Assembly (NCBI GenBank): GCA_028291345.1
Contig: JAQGIF010000284.1
Location: 1 to 42,075, forward strand
DNA from: Rhodospirillales bacterium
GTDB taxonomy: Bacteria > Pseudomonadota > Alphaproteobacteria > BOG-932 > Roseiterribacteraceae
Length of the DNA: 42,075 nt
Direction of reading: 5' to 3'
Shown here: positions 17,409-25,437 of the stretch, in pieces
Numbering within the stretch: position 1 is the stretch's first letter
How the letters are laid out: every line of letters begins with the position of its first letter
Notes under the pieces: generated by a model
Seen by the model: the letters and a program-made list of their open reading frames with translations, nothing else
Databases searched by the model: none
Told to the model about the DNA's origin: nothing
Position numbers and translations under genes: made by a program

Positions 17409-18283
17409 AGCTTCCAACGCCTCTGGCGCTTGTCTGGAAATCGCTCGACGGGCTGGCCAATCGAAATGGGATCGAGATCGCCGGCTATATCGCCTTTACG
17501 GTTATGCTCTCATTATTTCCCTTCATGATTTTCCTGGTTTCCGTCGCAGGCTTCTTCGGCAACACGCGCACGGGCGAGGATTTCCTGAACACCGTCTCGC
17601 TGTTCGCCCCACCCGACGTGATGAAGACGCTCCAGCCGGCGATCCTGGAGGTGATCCAGAACCGCAGCGGCAGCCTTTTGACGATCGGGCTGGCGCTATC
17701 GCTTTATTCCGCCTCATCGGCGGTTTCCGCTCTCCGGCTCGCGCTCGATCTGGCCTACGGCGTCGAAGAGACGCGATCCTTCTGGTGGCGCAAGGTGCAG
17801 GATTTCCTGATTGTTATGGTAGGATCAGTGATCCTTATCCTGACGTCGGTCGCGATCATTCTCGGCCCCTGGGTTTGGGGGATAGTCGCCCGGTTCACCT
17901 TTCTGAATCCAAAAGACCAGAGTCTATGGCATCTGGCGCGATATGCTTTTGCAATGATCAGCTTGGCATTGGGCATAATCGGCCTGCACCGCGTCCTGCC
18001 GAACTGTAAAATGTGTATCAGGCAAATCTTGCCCGGTGCGCTGACGACCACGATCATCTGGATTATCGCCGCGAGCGCGCTGCCCCTCTATTTCGGCAGA
18101 TTCGCGAATTACACCGCGACTTATGGCAGTTTGGGCGGCGTGATCGTCACGCTGATGTTTTTTTATGTCAGCGCCATCATCTTCATATTCGGCGGCGAGT
18201 TCAATGCGGCGCTGATGGCGCGGGTCTCGAAGGCACCGCCGCCCCCTAACCCGGAGGTACAATCATTACCCGCAAAAGCCTGA
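17405..18283 (+). CDS. YihY/BrkB-family inner-membrane protein
   Basis: A 292-residue protein with about six hydrophobic helices. It starts with the family-typical amphipathic segment followed by [19 protein letters not shown] and ends with [29 protein letters not shown], the most conserved part of the YihY family. The family was once called ribonuclease BN in error; its transport or envelope role is unresolved. It overlaps the topoisomerase gene by 4 bp, and the creA reading frame starts within its last codons. Confidence 0.93.
   Translation: MKLPTPLALVWKSLDGLANRNGIEIAGYIAFTVMLSLFPFMIFLVSVAGFFGNTRTGEDFLNTVSLFAPPDVMKTLQPAILEVIQNRSGSLLTIGLALSLYSASSAVSALRLALDLAYGVEETRSFWWRKVQDFLIVMVGSVILILTSVAIILGPWVWGIVARFTFLNPKDQSLWHLARYAFAMISLALGIIGLHRVLPNCKMCIRQILPGALTTTIIWIIAASALPLYFGRFANYTATYGSLGGVIVTLMFFYVSAIIFIFGGEFNAALMARVSKAPPPPNPEVQSLPAKA
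18253..18258 (+). promoter_or_regulatory. Shine-Dalgarno sequence of creA
   Basis: GGAGGT inside the 3' end of the YihY-family gene. It lies 6 nt before an in-frame ATT codon at 18265 and 27 nt before the first conventional in-frame start (TTG at 18286), so it points to ATT as the creA start. Confidence 0.6.
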
Positions 18284-18741
18284 CCTTGCTGGCGCTGCTG
18301 CTGACGTCCGCCGTTTCAGCTCGGGGGGAGGATATCGGCAGCGTCAATACAACCTTCAAAGTGCTCGGCCCCGACAACAAGATCGTTGTCCAGGCCTTTG
18401 ACGATCCGGACATCGAGGGTGTCGCCTGCTATCTGTCGGGCGCCCGCACCGGCGGGATCAAGGGCGGCCTGGGATTGGCGGAAGACACGTCGGATGCCGC
18501 GATCGCCTGCCGCCAGGTCGGGCCGATCACCATCAAGTCGAAGTTCGAGAATGGCGATCAGGTCTTCAGCGAAAAGCGCTCCCTGCTCTTCAAGCGCCTA
18601 CGCGTCGTGCGCTTCCTCGATCAGAAGCGCAACACCCTGGTATATCTTGCCTATAGCGACAAATTGATCGACGGGTCGCCCAAGAACAGCGTCAGTTCCG
18701 TGCCAATCATGGCCTGGCCGGGGACGCAGCCAGGCAAGTAA
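18265..18741 (+). CDS. creA: CreA-family periplasmic protein, apparent ATT start
   Basis: Encodes a CreA protein of about 158 residues ([48 protein letters not shown], and [11 protein letters not shown]). CreA is a small exported protein of unknown function. The first usual start codon, TTG at 18286, cuts off most of the signal peptide and has no ribosome site. Reading from ATT at 18265 gives a complete signal peptide ([18 protein letters not shown]) behind a strong GGAGGT at 6 nt. I therefore place the start at ATT, overlapping the upstream gene by 19 bp. A substitution from ATG, or a sequence error, would look the same. Confidence 0.85.
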   Translation: MTRKSLTLLALLLTSAVSARGEDIGSVNTTFKVLGPDNKIVVQAFDDPDIEGVACYLSGARTGGIKGGLGLAEDTSDAAIACRQVGPITIKSKFENGDQVFSEKRSLLFKRLRVVRFLDQKRNTLVYLAYSDKLIDGSPKNSVSSVPIMAWPGTQPGK

Positions 18742-18819
18742 GCGCACACCTGGGGAACGAACGGGCGCGCCTTGCGGTTTTCCATGTAAGAACGCCGAGC
18801 CGCACTGGGAAAAGCTGGG

Positions 18820-20823
18820 ATGAATAAAGCCGTTGGTTGGATATTGGGCGTGCTGGGTGTCCTCGGCCTCGCCATCGTGTTGGTCGTCATCTTCTTCCAG
18901 TGGAGTTGGCTTAGAGGACCGGTGCAATCACGCCTGTCAGCATTGACCGGCAAGCATGTCTATATCGACGGGCCGATCGCCGGCACGAAATCCTTGGTGC
19001 CGCATATCACGCTCAATCAGATCCGGATCGAGGAACCCAACTTCACCGCCGCCCCCAAGGTCGCGCTGATCGACAGCATCGCGATCGAGATCGATCTCAG
19101 AAGCTTGCTCCATGGTAAGCTCAATTTCCCGCTGATCGACGTTAACCATCCGGTGCTCGATCTTTTGCGCAACCCCGACGGCAAGGCAAACTGGGACATA
19201 ACAGCCGAGGCCCGCGGCCCGAGCGGACGCAGCGACGTGCCCATTATCGGGAGGCTAACGGTCGAGAACGGCAAGCTGACCTATCGCGATGTCGCCCGGA
19301 AAGTGACGATCCAGGGCACGGTCAAGACGATCGCAGCGACCGGCGGCAACGGAGAGAGCAGTTTTACCCTCGAAGGAAAAGGCACTTATCGCGCGGCGCC
19401 TTTCACTATCCGCCTCAAGGGCGGGTCGCTGAACGACCTGCGTGAATCCACAAGACCATACGACGTCGATGCCGCGGCATCCGTCGGCAAGACCAAGGTT
19501 ACGATCGTCGGCACGGTGACGAATCCGTTCAAGCTGACGGACATGAACCTTAAACTGACGGCGGACGGCGACAATGCCGAAGAACTCTATCCGTTCTTCG
19601 GCATTCCGGCGCCATCGACGCCACCGTATCATCTGACCGGGACGCTGGACCGCGACGGCAAGGCCTGGCTGATCAAGAACTTCGCCGGCACCGTCGGCAA
19701 AAGCGATCTGCAAGGCTCGCTGCGCTTCGAGACTGAGAACCGGAAGCGGATATTCGTCGGCGGCAACCTCGAATCCAAGAACCTCAATTTCGCCGATCTC
19801 GGCCTGCTGGTCGGCGCGCCGGGCTCGATAGAAGCCGGACGGCCGGTCTCGGACACGCAAAAAGCCCTTGCCCGGAAGATGGAAGAAACCGGCCGCGTGC
19901 TGCCGGATGCCCCGCTCAATCTCGATGAGGTGCGCAACGTCGATGCCGACGTCACTTTCAAGGGCATACATATCGATGCGCAAAATCTGCCGCTCGACAA
20001 CCTCGACATGCGCATGAAGCTCGACAATGCACTACTGAGCCTGACGCCGCTCAAGGTCGGGGTCGCTGGCGGATTCACCGATTCGAATATCGTCATCGAC
20101 GCCCGTAACGATTCCGTTGTGACCGATTACGACGTCAAGCTCAGCCAGTTCCAGGTCGAGCAGTTCTTCAAGAAGGCCGGTTTCCCGGACGGGGGGAGCG
20201 GCGTCATCAACGGCCGCATCCGGCTGCACGGCATCGGCAATTCGGTGCGCAAGTCTCTCAGCACGGCAAATGGTCAGGTAAGCGCCATCGTCGATAACGG
20301 CACGGTCAGCGACCTCATCGCGAATTTACTGGGATTGGACATTGCCAGGGCGCTGGGCGTGCTGATCTCAGGTTCCAAACAAGTCCCCCTACATTGCGTT
20401 GTCGCCGATTTCGAAGTGAACGATGGTATCATGAAGGCCCGGACCCTCGTCCTCGACACCGACGCCGCGCTCACCACCGGCAAGGGCACGATCAGCCTCA
20501 AGGACGAACATCTCGATCTTGAAATTCACGGCGACCCGAAAAATGCGACCCCCATCGCGCTCGGCGGACCGATCGAAATCAAGGGGAGCTTCAAGAAGCC
20601 AAGCGTAAGCCTGGGAGCGGAAGCCTATGCGCGAGGCGGTGCGGCCGCCGCACTCGGCGCCCTTCTGACGCCGGTTGCCGCGATTCTCGGATTTATCGAT
20701 GCCGGCGACACCAAAAACGCCGATTGCGCCAATCTGGAACGGGAAGCCAGCACGAACGCCGCCGCGGTGCCGCCAGGAACACGGCACAGCCAAGGCGCAC
20801 CGATGAAACGTCCACGGCAATAG
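18820..20823 (+). CDS. AsmA-family envelope protein
   Basis: A 667-residue AsmA-like protein with an N-terminal membrane anchor (WILGVLGVLGLAIVLVVIFF) and a long periplasmic repeating beta-groove region. Family marks are the early LTGKHVYIDGPI ... ITLNQIRIEEPNF strands, WDITAEARGPSGRSDVPIIGRLTVENGKL, and the C-terminal AsmA_2-like block (GSGVINGRIRLHGIGNSVRKSL, LDTDAALTTGKGTISLKDE, LGGPIEIKGSFKKPSVSL). Relatives (AsmA, TamB, YhdP) are implicated in lipid movement between membranes. The extreme C-terminus is a polar tail. Confidence 0.9.
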   Translation: MNKAVGWILGVLGVLGLAIVLVVIFFQWSWLRGPVQSRLSALTGKHVYIDGPIAGTKSLVPHITLNQIRIEEPNFTAAPKVALIDSIAIEIDLRSLLHGKLNFPLIDVNHPVLDLLRNPDGKANWDITAEARGPSGRSDVPIIGRLTVENGKLTYRDVARKVTIQGTVKTIAATGGNGESSFTLEGKGTYRAAPFTIRLKGGSLNDLRESTRPYDVDAAASVGKTKVTIVGTVTNPFKLTDMNLKLTADGDNAEELYPFFGIPAPSTPPYHLTGTLDRDGKAWLIKNFAGTVGKSDLQGSLRFETENRKRIFVGGNLESKNLNFADLGLLVGAPGSIEAGRPVSDTQKALARKMEETGRVLPDAPLNLDEVRNVDADVTFKGIHIDAQNLPLDNLDMRMKLDNALLSLTPLKVGVAGGFTDSNIVIDARNDSVVTDYDVKLSQFQVEQFFKKAGFPDGGSGVINGRIRLHGIGNSVRKSLSTANGQVSAIVDNGTVSDLIANLLGLDIARALGVLISGSKQVPLHCVVADFEVNDGIMKARTLVLDTDAALTTGKGTISLKDEHLDLEIHGDPKNATPIALGGPIEIKGSFKKPSVSLGAEAYARGGAAAALGALLTPVAAILGFIDAGDTKNADCANLEREASTNAAAVPPGTRHSQGAPMKRPRQ

Positions 20824-20903
20824 CCTCGTCCGTCCATCGGAGATTCCGACATCAAACCCACAGATTGCGCTACGCTTCCCTACACCAAATGACGGGAGAC
20901 TGC

Positions 20904-21169
20904 GTGGACGCATTTAAACGAACACCGCTCAGCAGCGCCCTTATGATCGCGGCTATTCTTTTTCTCGCGGGATGGGCCGTGTCCATGATCATCACGGCAT
21001 TCGTGGCGGTCGATCTGCGTTTAAACAGCACCGGGGATCGGCGGCACCGGATGTTGCTTTTGGGCTTTTGGTAACGTTCGGATGCTATGCCGCCTACCTC
21101 CTCAGCAACGTCATAGCGGAGGCGGTAAAATATACGCGTGTCCAACAGGGCTCGAAGCCGTTCGTTTGA
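20904..21169 (+). pseudogene. Two-helix small membrane protein with a frameshift
   Basis: A GTG at 20904, with GGGAG 5 nt upstream, opens a frame with a clear first membrane helix (SALMIAAILFLAGWAVSMIITAF) that runs into a stop at 21071. The next frame continues with a second helix (LVTFGCYAAYLLSNVIAEAV) and ends at 21169. Adding one T to the run at 21066-21069 joins them seamlessly into an 88-residue protein reading MLLLGFLVTFGCYAAYLL across the joint. So it is either a recent pseudogene or a homopolymer sequencing error. I do not recognise the family. Confidence 0.6.
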
Positions 21170-21215
21170 ATATCGTCCCGGCCCTTTGAATATCGGACCG
21201 TGCCGCCGATCGGGT

Positions 21216-21247
21216 GCTTGCTAATAATCAGCTAGCTACCTATCTTA
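21216..21247 (+). promoter_or_regulatory. marR-emrAB promoter and operator, copy A
   Basis: A 32-bp block almost identical (30/32) to one in front of the outer-membrane gene at the far end of the cluster. It contains a sigma70-like promoter, TTGCTA (21219-21224) - 16 bp - TATCTT (21241-21246). Between the two boxes, GCTAATAATCAGC is an imperfect version of a 13-bp palindrome, followed by AGCTAGCT. The predicted transcript would start about at the marR ATG (21253), giving a leaderless or near-leaderless message. Confidence 0.7.
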
Positions 21248-21252
21248 GCGCT

Positions 21253-21699
21253 ATGCGCAGCAACACCGATATGTCCGCCATAAGCTGGCTCCTCGCCGAT
21301 GCGTCGCGCCTGATTCGCAAGCTTGCCGACCGACGGCTGAGCGCGATCGGCTTGACGCGGGTGCAATGGCAGGCGCTGGGCAATCTTCGCCGCATGGGCC
21401 CGCTCACCCAGGCCGCGCTCGCCGAAATCATGGAAGTCGAAACCGCCACCGTCGCACGGCTGATCGACCGGCTCGAGGCCGCGGGCTGGATCGAGCGGAA
21501 GTCGGAAGCGCACGACCGGCGGGTAAAATTGGTTTCCATGACCGAAAAAGCCGCCGCCATCATGGACGAGGTCGGTGTGATCGGCCAGAAACTGCGCGAC
21601 GATATGTTGATAGACCTTTCCCAATCCGAACGGGAGCAGCTCGTCGTCCTGTTAGCGACGATAAAATCCCGATTGATCCGCCTGCTGGAAACGCCATGA
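21253..21699 (+). CDS. MarR-family transcriptional regulator of the efflux system
   Basis: A 148-residue winged-helix regulator. The MarR core is clear: GLTRVQWQALGNLRRMGPLTQAALAEIMEVETATVARLIDRLEAAGWIERK contains the helix-turn-helix, followed by the wing AHDRRVKLVSMTEKA. The ATG at 21253 follows the promoter/operator block; a GTG at 21214 would lie inside it, and an ATG at 21271 is another option. It overlaps emrA by 4 bp (ATGA). Regulators placed like this typically repress the pump and release DNA on binding a lipophilic drug or phenolic compound; the inducer here is unknown. Confidence 0.92.
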   Translation: MRSNTDMSAISWLLADASRLIRKLADRRLSAIGLTRVQWQALGNLRRMGPLTQAALAEIMEVETATVARLIDRLEAAGWIERKSEAHDRRVKLVSMTEKAAAIMDEVGVIGQKLRDDMLIDLSQSEREQLVVLLATIKSRLIRLLETP

Positions 21700-22832
21700 C
21701 CCAAGCTCAGCTCGAACGCTCGACCCCTATCGCACCGGCGCCGGTCACGAACCTAATTCCGGATTCTATGAAACGCCGCATGACCTGGCGCCGTATACTC
21801 CTGCTGCTCGGCCCCATCGTCCTCGTTCTGGCCGGCAGTATTTATTATCTCTTCAGCGGGCGGATCGTTTCGACCGACGATGCCTATATCAAATCGCGTA
21901 TGCTGTCGGTGACGGCGACCGTTCCTGGGCAGGTCGTCGCCGTGCCGGTCAACGATAACCAAACCGTGAAAAGAGGCGATGTGCTGGTGCAGATCGACCC
22001 CGCCCCCTACAGGCTCCGCCTCGCCTCAGCGGAAGCGGATCTCGCTCAGTCGATACTGAATGCTGACCGGCTGCGCGCGCAGGTGCGCAGCCGTCAACAG
22101 GATCTGGTCCAGGCCAATGCCGACACCGCCTATAACCAGCGTGAGTTCGACCGGCAGAAGCCACTAGTTTCCAGCGGTGCCGTCGCCCGCAGCTTCAACG
22201 ACAAGGCGCAGCGCGACCTGATTTCCGCACAGGCCAAGGCCGCGAGCCTCGCGCAGCAGATCCAGGCCGATTTGGCCCAATTGGGCGGCAGTATCGACAC
22301 GCCGGACACCCAGCTGCCCAGCTACCTCTCCGCCCTCGCGGCCCGCGACACCGCTGCCTACAATCTGGAGCACGCGACCATCAGGGCCGCCGCCGACGGA
22401 CGGGTCGGCGCGGTGACCGTCCGTAACGGGGAATATGTCGCCGCCGGCCAGAATCTGTTCCCGCAGGTCGTCAGCGACGATACTTGGGTCGAGGCGAATG
22501 TCCGTGAGACCGACCTCACCCATGTGCGCGACGGGCAGCCGGCGACCTTCACCGTCGACGCCTATCCGGGCCACACCTTCAAGGCACATGTCCAAAGCTT
22601 CAGCCCGGCCACGGGCTCGGAATTGTCCGTTCTGCCGGCGGAAAACGCCACGGGCAACTGGGTCAAGATCGTACAGCGCCTGCCGCTGAAGCTGACGCCG
22701 GAACTGCATCCCGACGATCCGCCGCTGCGTGCCGGCCTCTCGGTCAATGTCGAGATCGATACCGGTGTTTATCATCACATGCCGAGCTTCCTGCGCGCCT
22801 CGTCAGCATCGGAATCGGCGTCAGCTAAATGA
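21696..22832 (+). CDS. emrA: EmrA-type membrane fusion protein
   Basis: Periplasmic adaptor (HlyD family) linking an inner-membrane MFS pump to an outer-membrane channel. The 378-residue protein has one N-terminal membrane helix (ILLLLGPIVLVLAGSIYYLF). The STDDAYIKSRMLSVTATVPG first lipoyl half-motif follows, then a long coiled-coil hairpin (about residues 100-210, Ala/Gln/Asp-rich) and the second half-motif ATIRAAADGRVGAVTVRNGEYV. The beta-barrel region has VEANVRETDLTHVRDGQPATFTVDAYPG. The start is the ATG overlapping the marR stop; the same frame is open much further upstream through marR, which is misleading. Confidence 0.95.
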   Translation: MTQAQLERSTPIAPAPVTNLIPDSMKRRMTWRRILLLLGPIVLVLAGSIYYLFSGRIVSTDDAYIKSRMLSVTATVPGQVVAVPVNDNQTVKRGDVLVQIDPAPYRLRLASAEADLAQSILNADRLRAQVRSRQQDLVQANADTAYNQREFDRQKPLVSSGAVARSFNDKAQRDLISAQAKAASLAQQIQADLAQLGGSIDTPDTQLPSYLSALAARDTAAYNLEHATIRAAADGRVGAVTVRNGEYVAAGQNLFPQVVSDDTWVEANVRETDLTHVRDGQPATFTVDAYPGHTFKAHVQSFSPATGSELSVLPAENATGNWVKIVQRLPLKLTPELHPDDPPLRAGLSVNVEIDTGVYHHMPSFLRASSASESASAK

Positions 22833-22856
22833 CCGGCGCTCAATGATCATGGCTAA

Positions 22857-24389
22857 ATGACCGTGACCGATTTCGTTCGGCCCGCCACCGCGGAGCCGAA
22901 CAAAGTCATGATCACCCTGATCGTCATGGCCGCCGTGACGATGCAGCTTTTGGATACGACGATCGCCAACGTCGCCCTGCCCCATATGCAGGGCAGCCTG
23001 GGCGCCACCCAGGATGAGATCGCCTGGGTTCTGACCTCCTATATCGTCGCCGCCGCGATCAGTACGCCGGTGACCGGCTGGCTAGCGTCGCGGTTCGGCC
23101 GCACCCGCCTGTTTGCCGTCGCCTTGAGCGGATTCACCGTCACCTCCGCCTTGTGCGGCCTGGCGAATACGCTGCCGGAGATCGTGCTGTTCCGCATCCT
23201 GCAGGGGCTGTTCGGCGCGGCGCTTGTACCGTTGTCGCAGGCGATCATGCTCGACACCTATCCGCGCAGCGAGATGGCGCGGGCCATGGGCATATTCAGC
23301 ATGGGCGTCATGATCGCGCCGATCCTGGGCCCTGTCCTCGGCGGCTACCTGACCGACGAATATAGCTGGCGCTGGTGCTTCTATATCAATGTGCCGCTGG
23401 GCATCGTCGCGATTTTCGGCGCGCTGGCGTTTGTGCCCGAGACTGTCAGCAATGCGACACGAAAGCTCGACTGGTTCGGCTTCGGTTTCCTCAGCCTCGC
23501 TGTCATGTGCTTGCAGCTCGTCCTCGATCGCGGCGAGCAGCGCGGCTGGTTCCAATCGACGGAAATCCAGGCCGAGGCCGCGCTCACGATCTTCGCCCTC
23601 TATATGTTCGTGGTCCATAGCAGCACGACCAGCCGGCCATTTCTCGATGTCAGGCTATTCCAGGACCGGACCTATGTCGTTTCGACCGTCATCATGACGC
23701 TGATCTTCATTGTCTATTACGGCTCGATGGTGCTGACGCCGCAGATGCTTCAGCAGGAATTCGGATATCCGGTCCTGACCGCCGGACTAATCATGGCGCC
23801 GCGTGGAGTCGGCACGATCGCCGCGATTATGCTGAGTGGACGGATCCGCAAATGGGTGGGGCCAAAGCAGATGATCGGCTTCGGACTGTTCATCAGCGGG
23901 GCCTCGCTCTACTCGATGTCAGGCTGGAACCTGATGACCAGCCCGCGCGACATCATCATCATGGGATTAATCCAGGGCGCCGGCAGCGGCCTCATCAACG
24001 TGCCGATCACGACGATCGCGTTCGCGACCTTGAGCACCGAACTGCGCACCGAGGCGGCAGGATTTTATAACCTGGCGCGCAATATTGGCAGCGCGATCGG
24101 AGTTTCGGTCGCCGCCTCCCAGCTTGTCGAATCGACCCAGGCCAATCACAGCCATCTGGCCCAATTCTTCACCCGGTTCCAGCATATGGCCATGCCGCAC
24201 GGCCTGTCGGGCGCAGCCGGCATGCGGATACTCAATCTCGGCATCACCCAGCAAGCGGCGATGGTCGCCTTCATCAATATCTTCTGGCTGCTGGGGATAC
24301 TCTGCGTAGCGATCATCCCGCTGGTGCTGTTCCTGCGGGTGCCCGCGGCGCCGGCGGCAGCAGGCAGAGCGGCCGCAGCCGGCGACTAG
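22857..24389 (+). CDS. emrB: EmrB-type drug:H+ antiporter (DHA2 family MFS)
   Basis: A 510-residue, 14-helix MFS exporter. Diagnostic DHA2 features are the first-helix motif LLDTTIANVALPHMQGSL, WVLTSYIVAAAISTPVTGWL, motif A (LASRFGRTRLF), ILQGLFGAALVPLSQAI, and motif C (MGVMIAPILGPVLGGYL). It exports hydrophobic compounds through EmrA and an outer-membrane partner. That partner is evidently the NodT-type gene at 25438-26988. The stop overlaps that of the convergent NTF2-like pseudogene by 4 bp. Confidence 0.96.
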   Translation: MTVTDFVRPATAEPNKVMITLIVMAAVTMQLLDTTIANVALPHMQGSLGATQDEIAWVLTSYIVAAAISTPVTGWLASRFGRTRLFAVALSGFTVTSALCGLANTLPEIVLFRILQGLFGAALVPLSQAIMLDTYPRSEMARAMGIFSMGVMIAPILGPVLGGYLTDEYSWRWCFYINVPLGIVAIFGALAFVPETVSNATRKLDWFGFGFLSLAVMCLQLVLDRGEQRGWFQSTEIQAEAALTIFALYMFVVHSSTTSRPFLDVRLFQDRTYVVSTVIMTLIFIVYYGSMVLTPQMLQQEFGYPVLTAGLIMAPRGVGTIAAIMLSGRIRKWVGPKQMIGFGLFISGASLYSMSGWNLMTSPRDIIIMGLIQGAGSGLINVPITTIAFATLSTELRTEAAGFYNLARNIGSAIGVSVAASQLVESTQANHSHLAQFFTRFQHMAMPHGLSGAAGMRILNLGITQQAAMVAFINIFWLLGILCVAIIPLVLFLRVPAAPAAAGRAAAAGD

Positions 24390-24817
24390 CCCCTATATGC
24401 GCTAAAGTCGGGATGGCGTGCCACCAGAGCGGCGATCTCATTATCGGAAATCGCGAAGTCGAAACGCTGCCTTCTGTCGTCCTGCCGCAGTCCATAGATA
24501 TTCAGGAAGCGGAACGGTGCCGTGCCGTCCTTAGGAGAAATCTCGGGCGTCAGATGGCATAGGCAGAATGTGTCGGAGACCGGGACCAGCGCCGATTCCG
24601 CCAGACGGTTGTCGCTCAACCCGTAATGGTCGAACCGCGCCATCCATGGGACCATCGGCGCCAATGCTTCGTCCTTCGTCGCGAAGCCGCCCGTATGACC
24701 CAGAGAGAACCAGGTAAAGGGCTCATTGTAATGCGTGGCCAGGGGGCCGGGTCGTTGGCGTTCGAGGCGTGGCCATAGCTGTCAACGAAGGCTTGTGCCT
24801 TGGCTTTTATCGAACAT
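24386..24817 (-). pseudogene. NTF2-like protein gene with two compensating frameshifts
   Basis: The ATG at 24817 has GGAGG 7 nt upstream, but its frame reads MFDKSQGTSLR and stops. Removing one A from the AAAA run gives MFDKAKAQAFVDSYGHASNANDPA. Adding one C to the following C run returns to the frame LATHYNEPFTWFSLGHTGGF ... FDFAISDNEIAALVARHPDFSAYRG, which ends at 24386. Start and end are in the same frame (51 codons from 24817 to 24664), so the two indels cancel. The restored product of about 143 residues looks like an NTF2/SnoaL-type protein. It lies 30 bp after the adenosyltransferase gene and is probably cotranscribed. Two sequencing errors would explain it as well as real decay. Confidence 0.6.
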
Positions 24818-24847
24818 CAACTTCCCTCCGGCTATTTGAGGCGGTGT

Positions 24848-25426
24848 TTAGCGTTCGCCGCCCGGTTTCCACAGCACGTCGCCGACCGCGGTTTTGGCAT
24901 TGATCCACCGTGCCAGCACGAACAGATGATCGCTGAGGCGGTTCAGATATTGCAGCACAACCGGATTGACATGCTCCTCACCTGCCAGGGTCCAGCATTC
25001 GCGTTCCGCTCTGCGGACTACGCTGCGCGCCAAGTGGAGATAGGCGGCTGCCGGAGCGCCGCCGGGCAGCACGAAGGACGTCAGCGGCGCCAGGTCGGCA
25101 TTCATCGCATCGATCTCTTTTTCCAGGCGCTTTACCTGGGCGGCCGTCACCCGCAGGCGCACCGCGCCATCGGCATCCTCCCCGGGAACGCAGACATCGG
25201 CGCCGAGGTCGAACAGATCGTTCTGAATGCGCATCAAGGCGGCGTTCGGTTCGGTTTCATCCAGCCCCGCGGCGTGCAGGCGGGCGATGCCGATGACGCC
25301 ATTCGCCTCGTCCACGGTGCCCATGGCGCCGACCCGCAGCGAATCCTTCGCCACGCGCCGGCCGTCGCCCAGCCCGGTCTGTCCTTTGTCGCCGGTGCGA
25401 GTATAGATCCGGTTCAGTTTGACCAT
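24848..25426 (-). CDS. PduO-type cob(I)alamin adenosyltransferase
   Basis: Transfers the adenosyl group of ATP to cob(I)alamin, making coenzyme B12. The 192-residue protein has the family N-terminus RIYTRTGDKGQTGLGDGRRVAKD with the ATP-binding residues, the GTVDEANGVIGIAR segment, and the C-terminal RRAERECW ... VLQYLNRLSDHLFVLARWIN block. It belongs to the PduO family, not CobA/BtuR. It begins 11 bp after the stop of the outer-membrane efflux gene, an odd operon partner. The window also encodes the B12-dependent MetH, which uses methylcobalamin, not the adenosyl form. Confidence 0.95.
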   Translation of the reverse strand: MVKLNRIYTRTGDKGQTGLGDGRRVAKDSLRVGAMGTVDEANGVIGIARLHAAGLDETEPNAALMRIQNDLFDLGADVCVPGEDADGAVRLRVTAAQVKRLEKEIDAMNADLAPLTSFVLPGGAPAAAYLHLARSVVRRAERECWTLAGEEHVNPVVLQYLNRLSDHLFVLARWINAKTAVGDVLWKPGGER

Positions 25427-25437
25427 GAGCTAACCGT

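Noticed and set aside
21366-22832. Longer EmrA frame reaching back through marR
   Set aside because: The upstream part is a shadow of marR; the ATG at 21696 overlapping the marR stop gives the family N-terminus.
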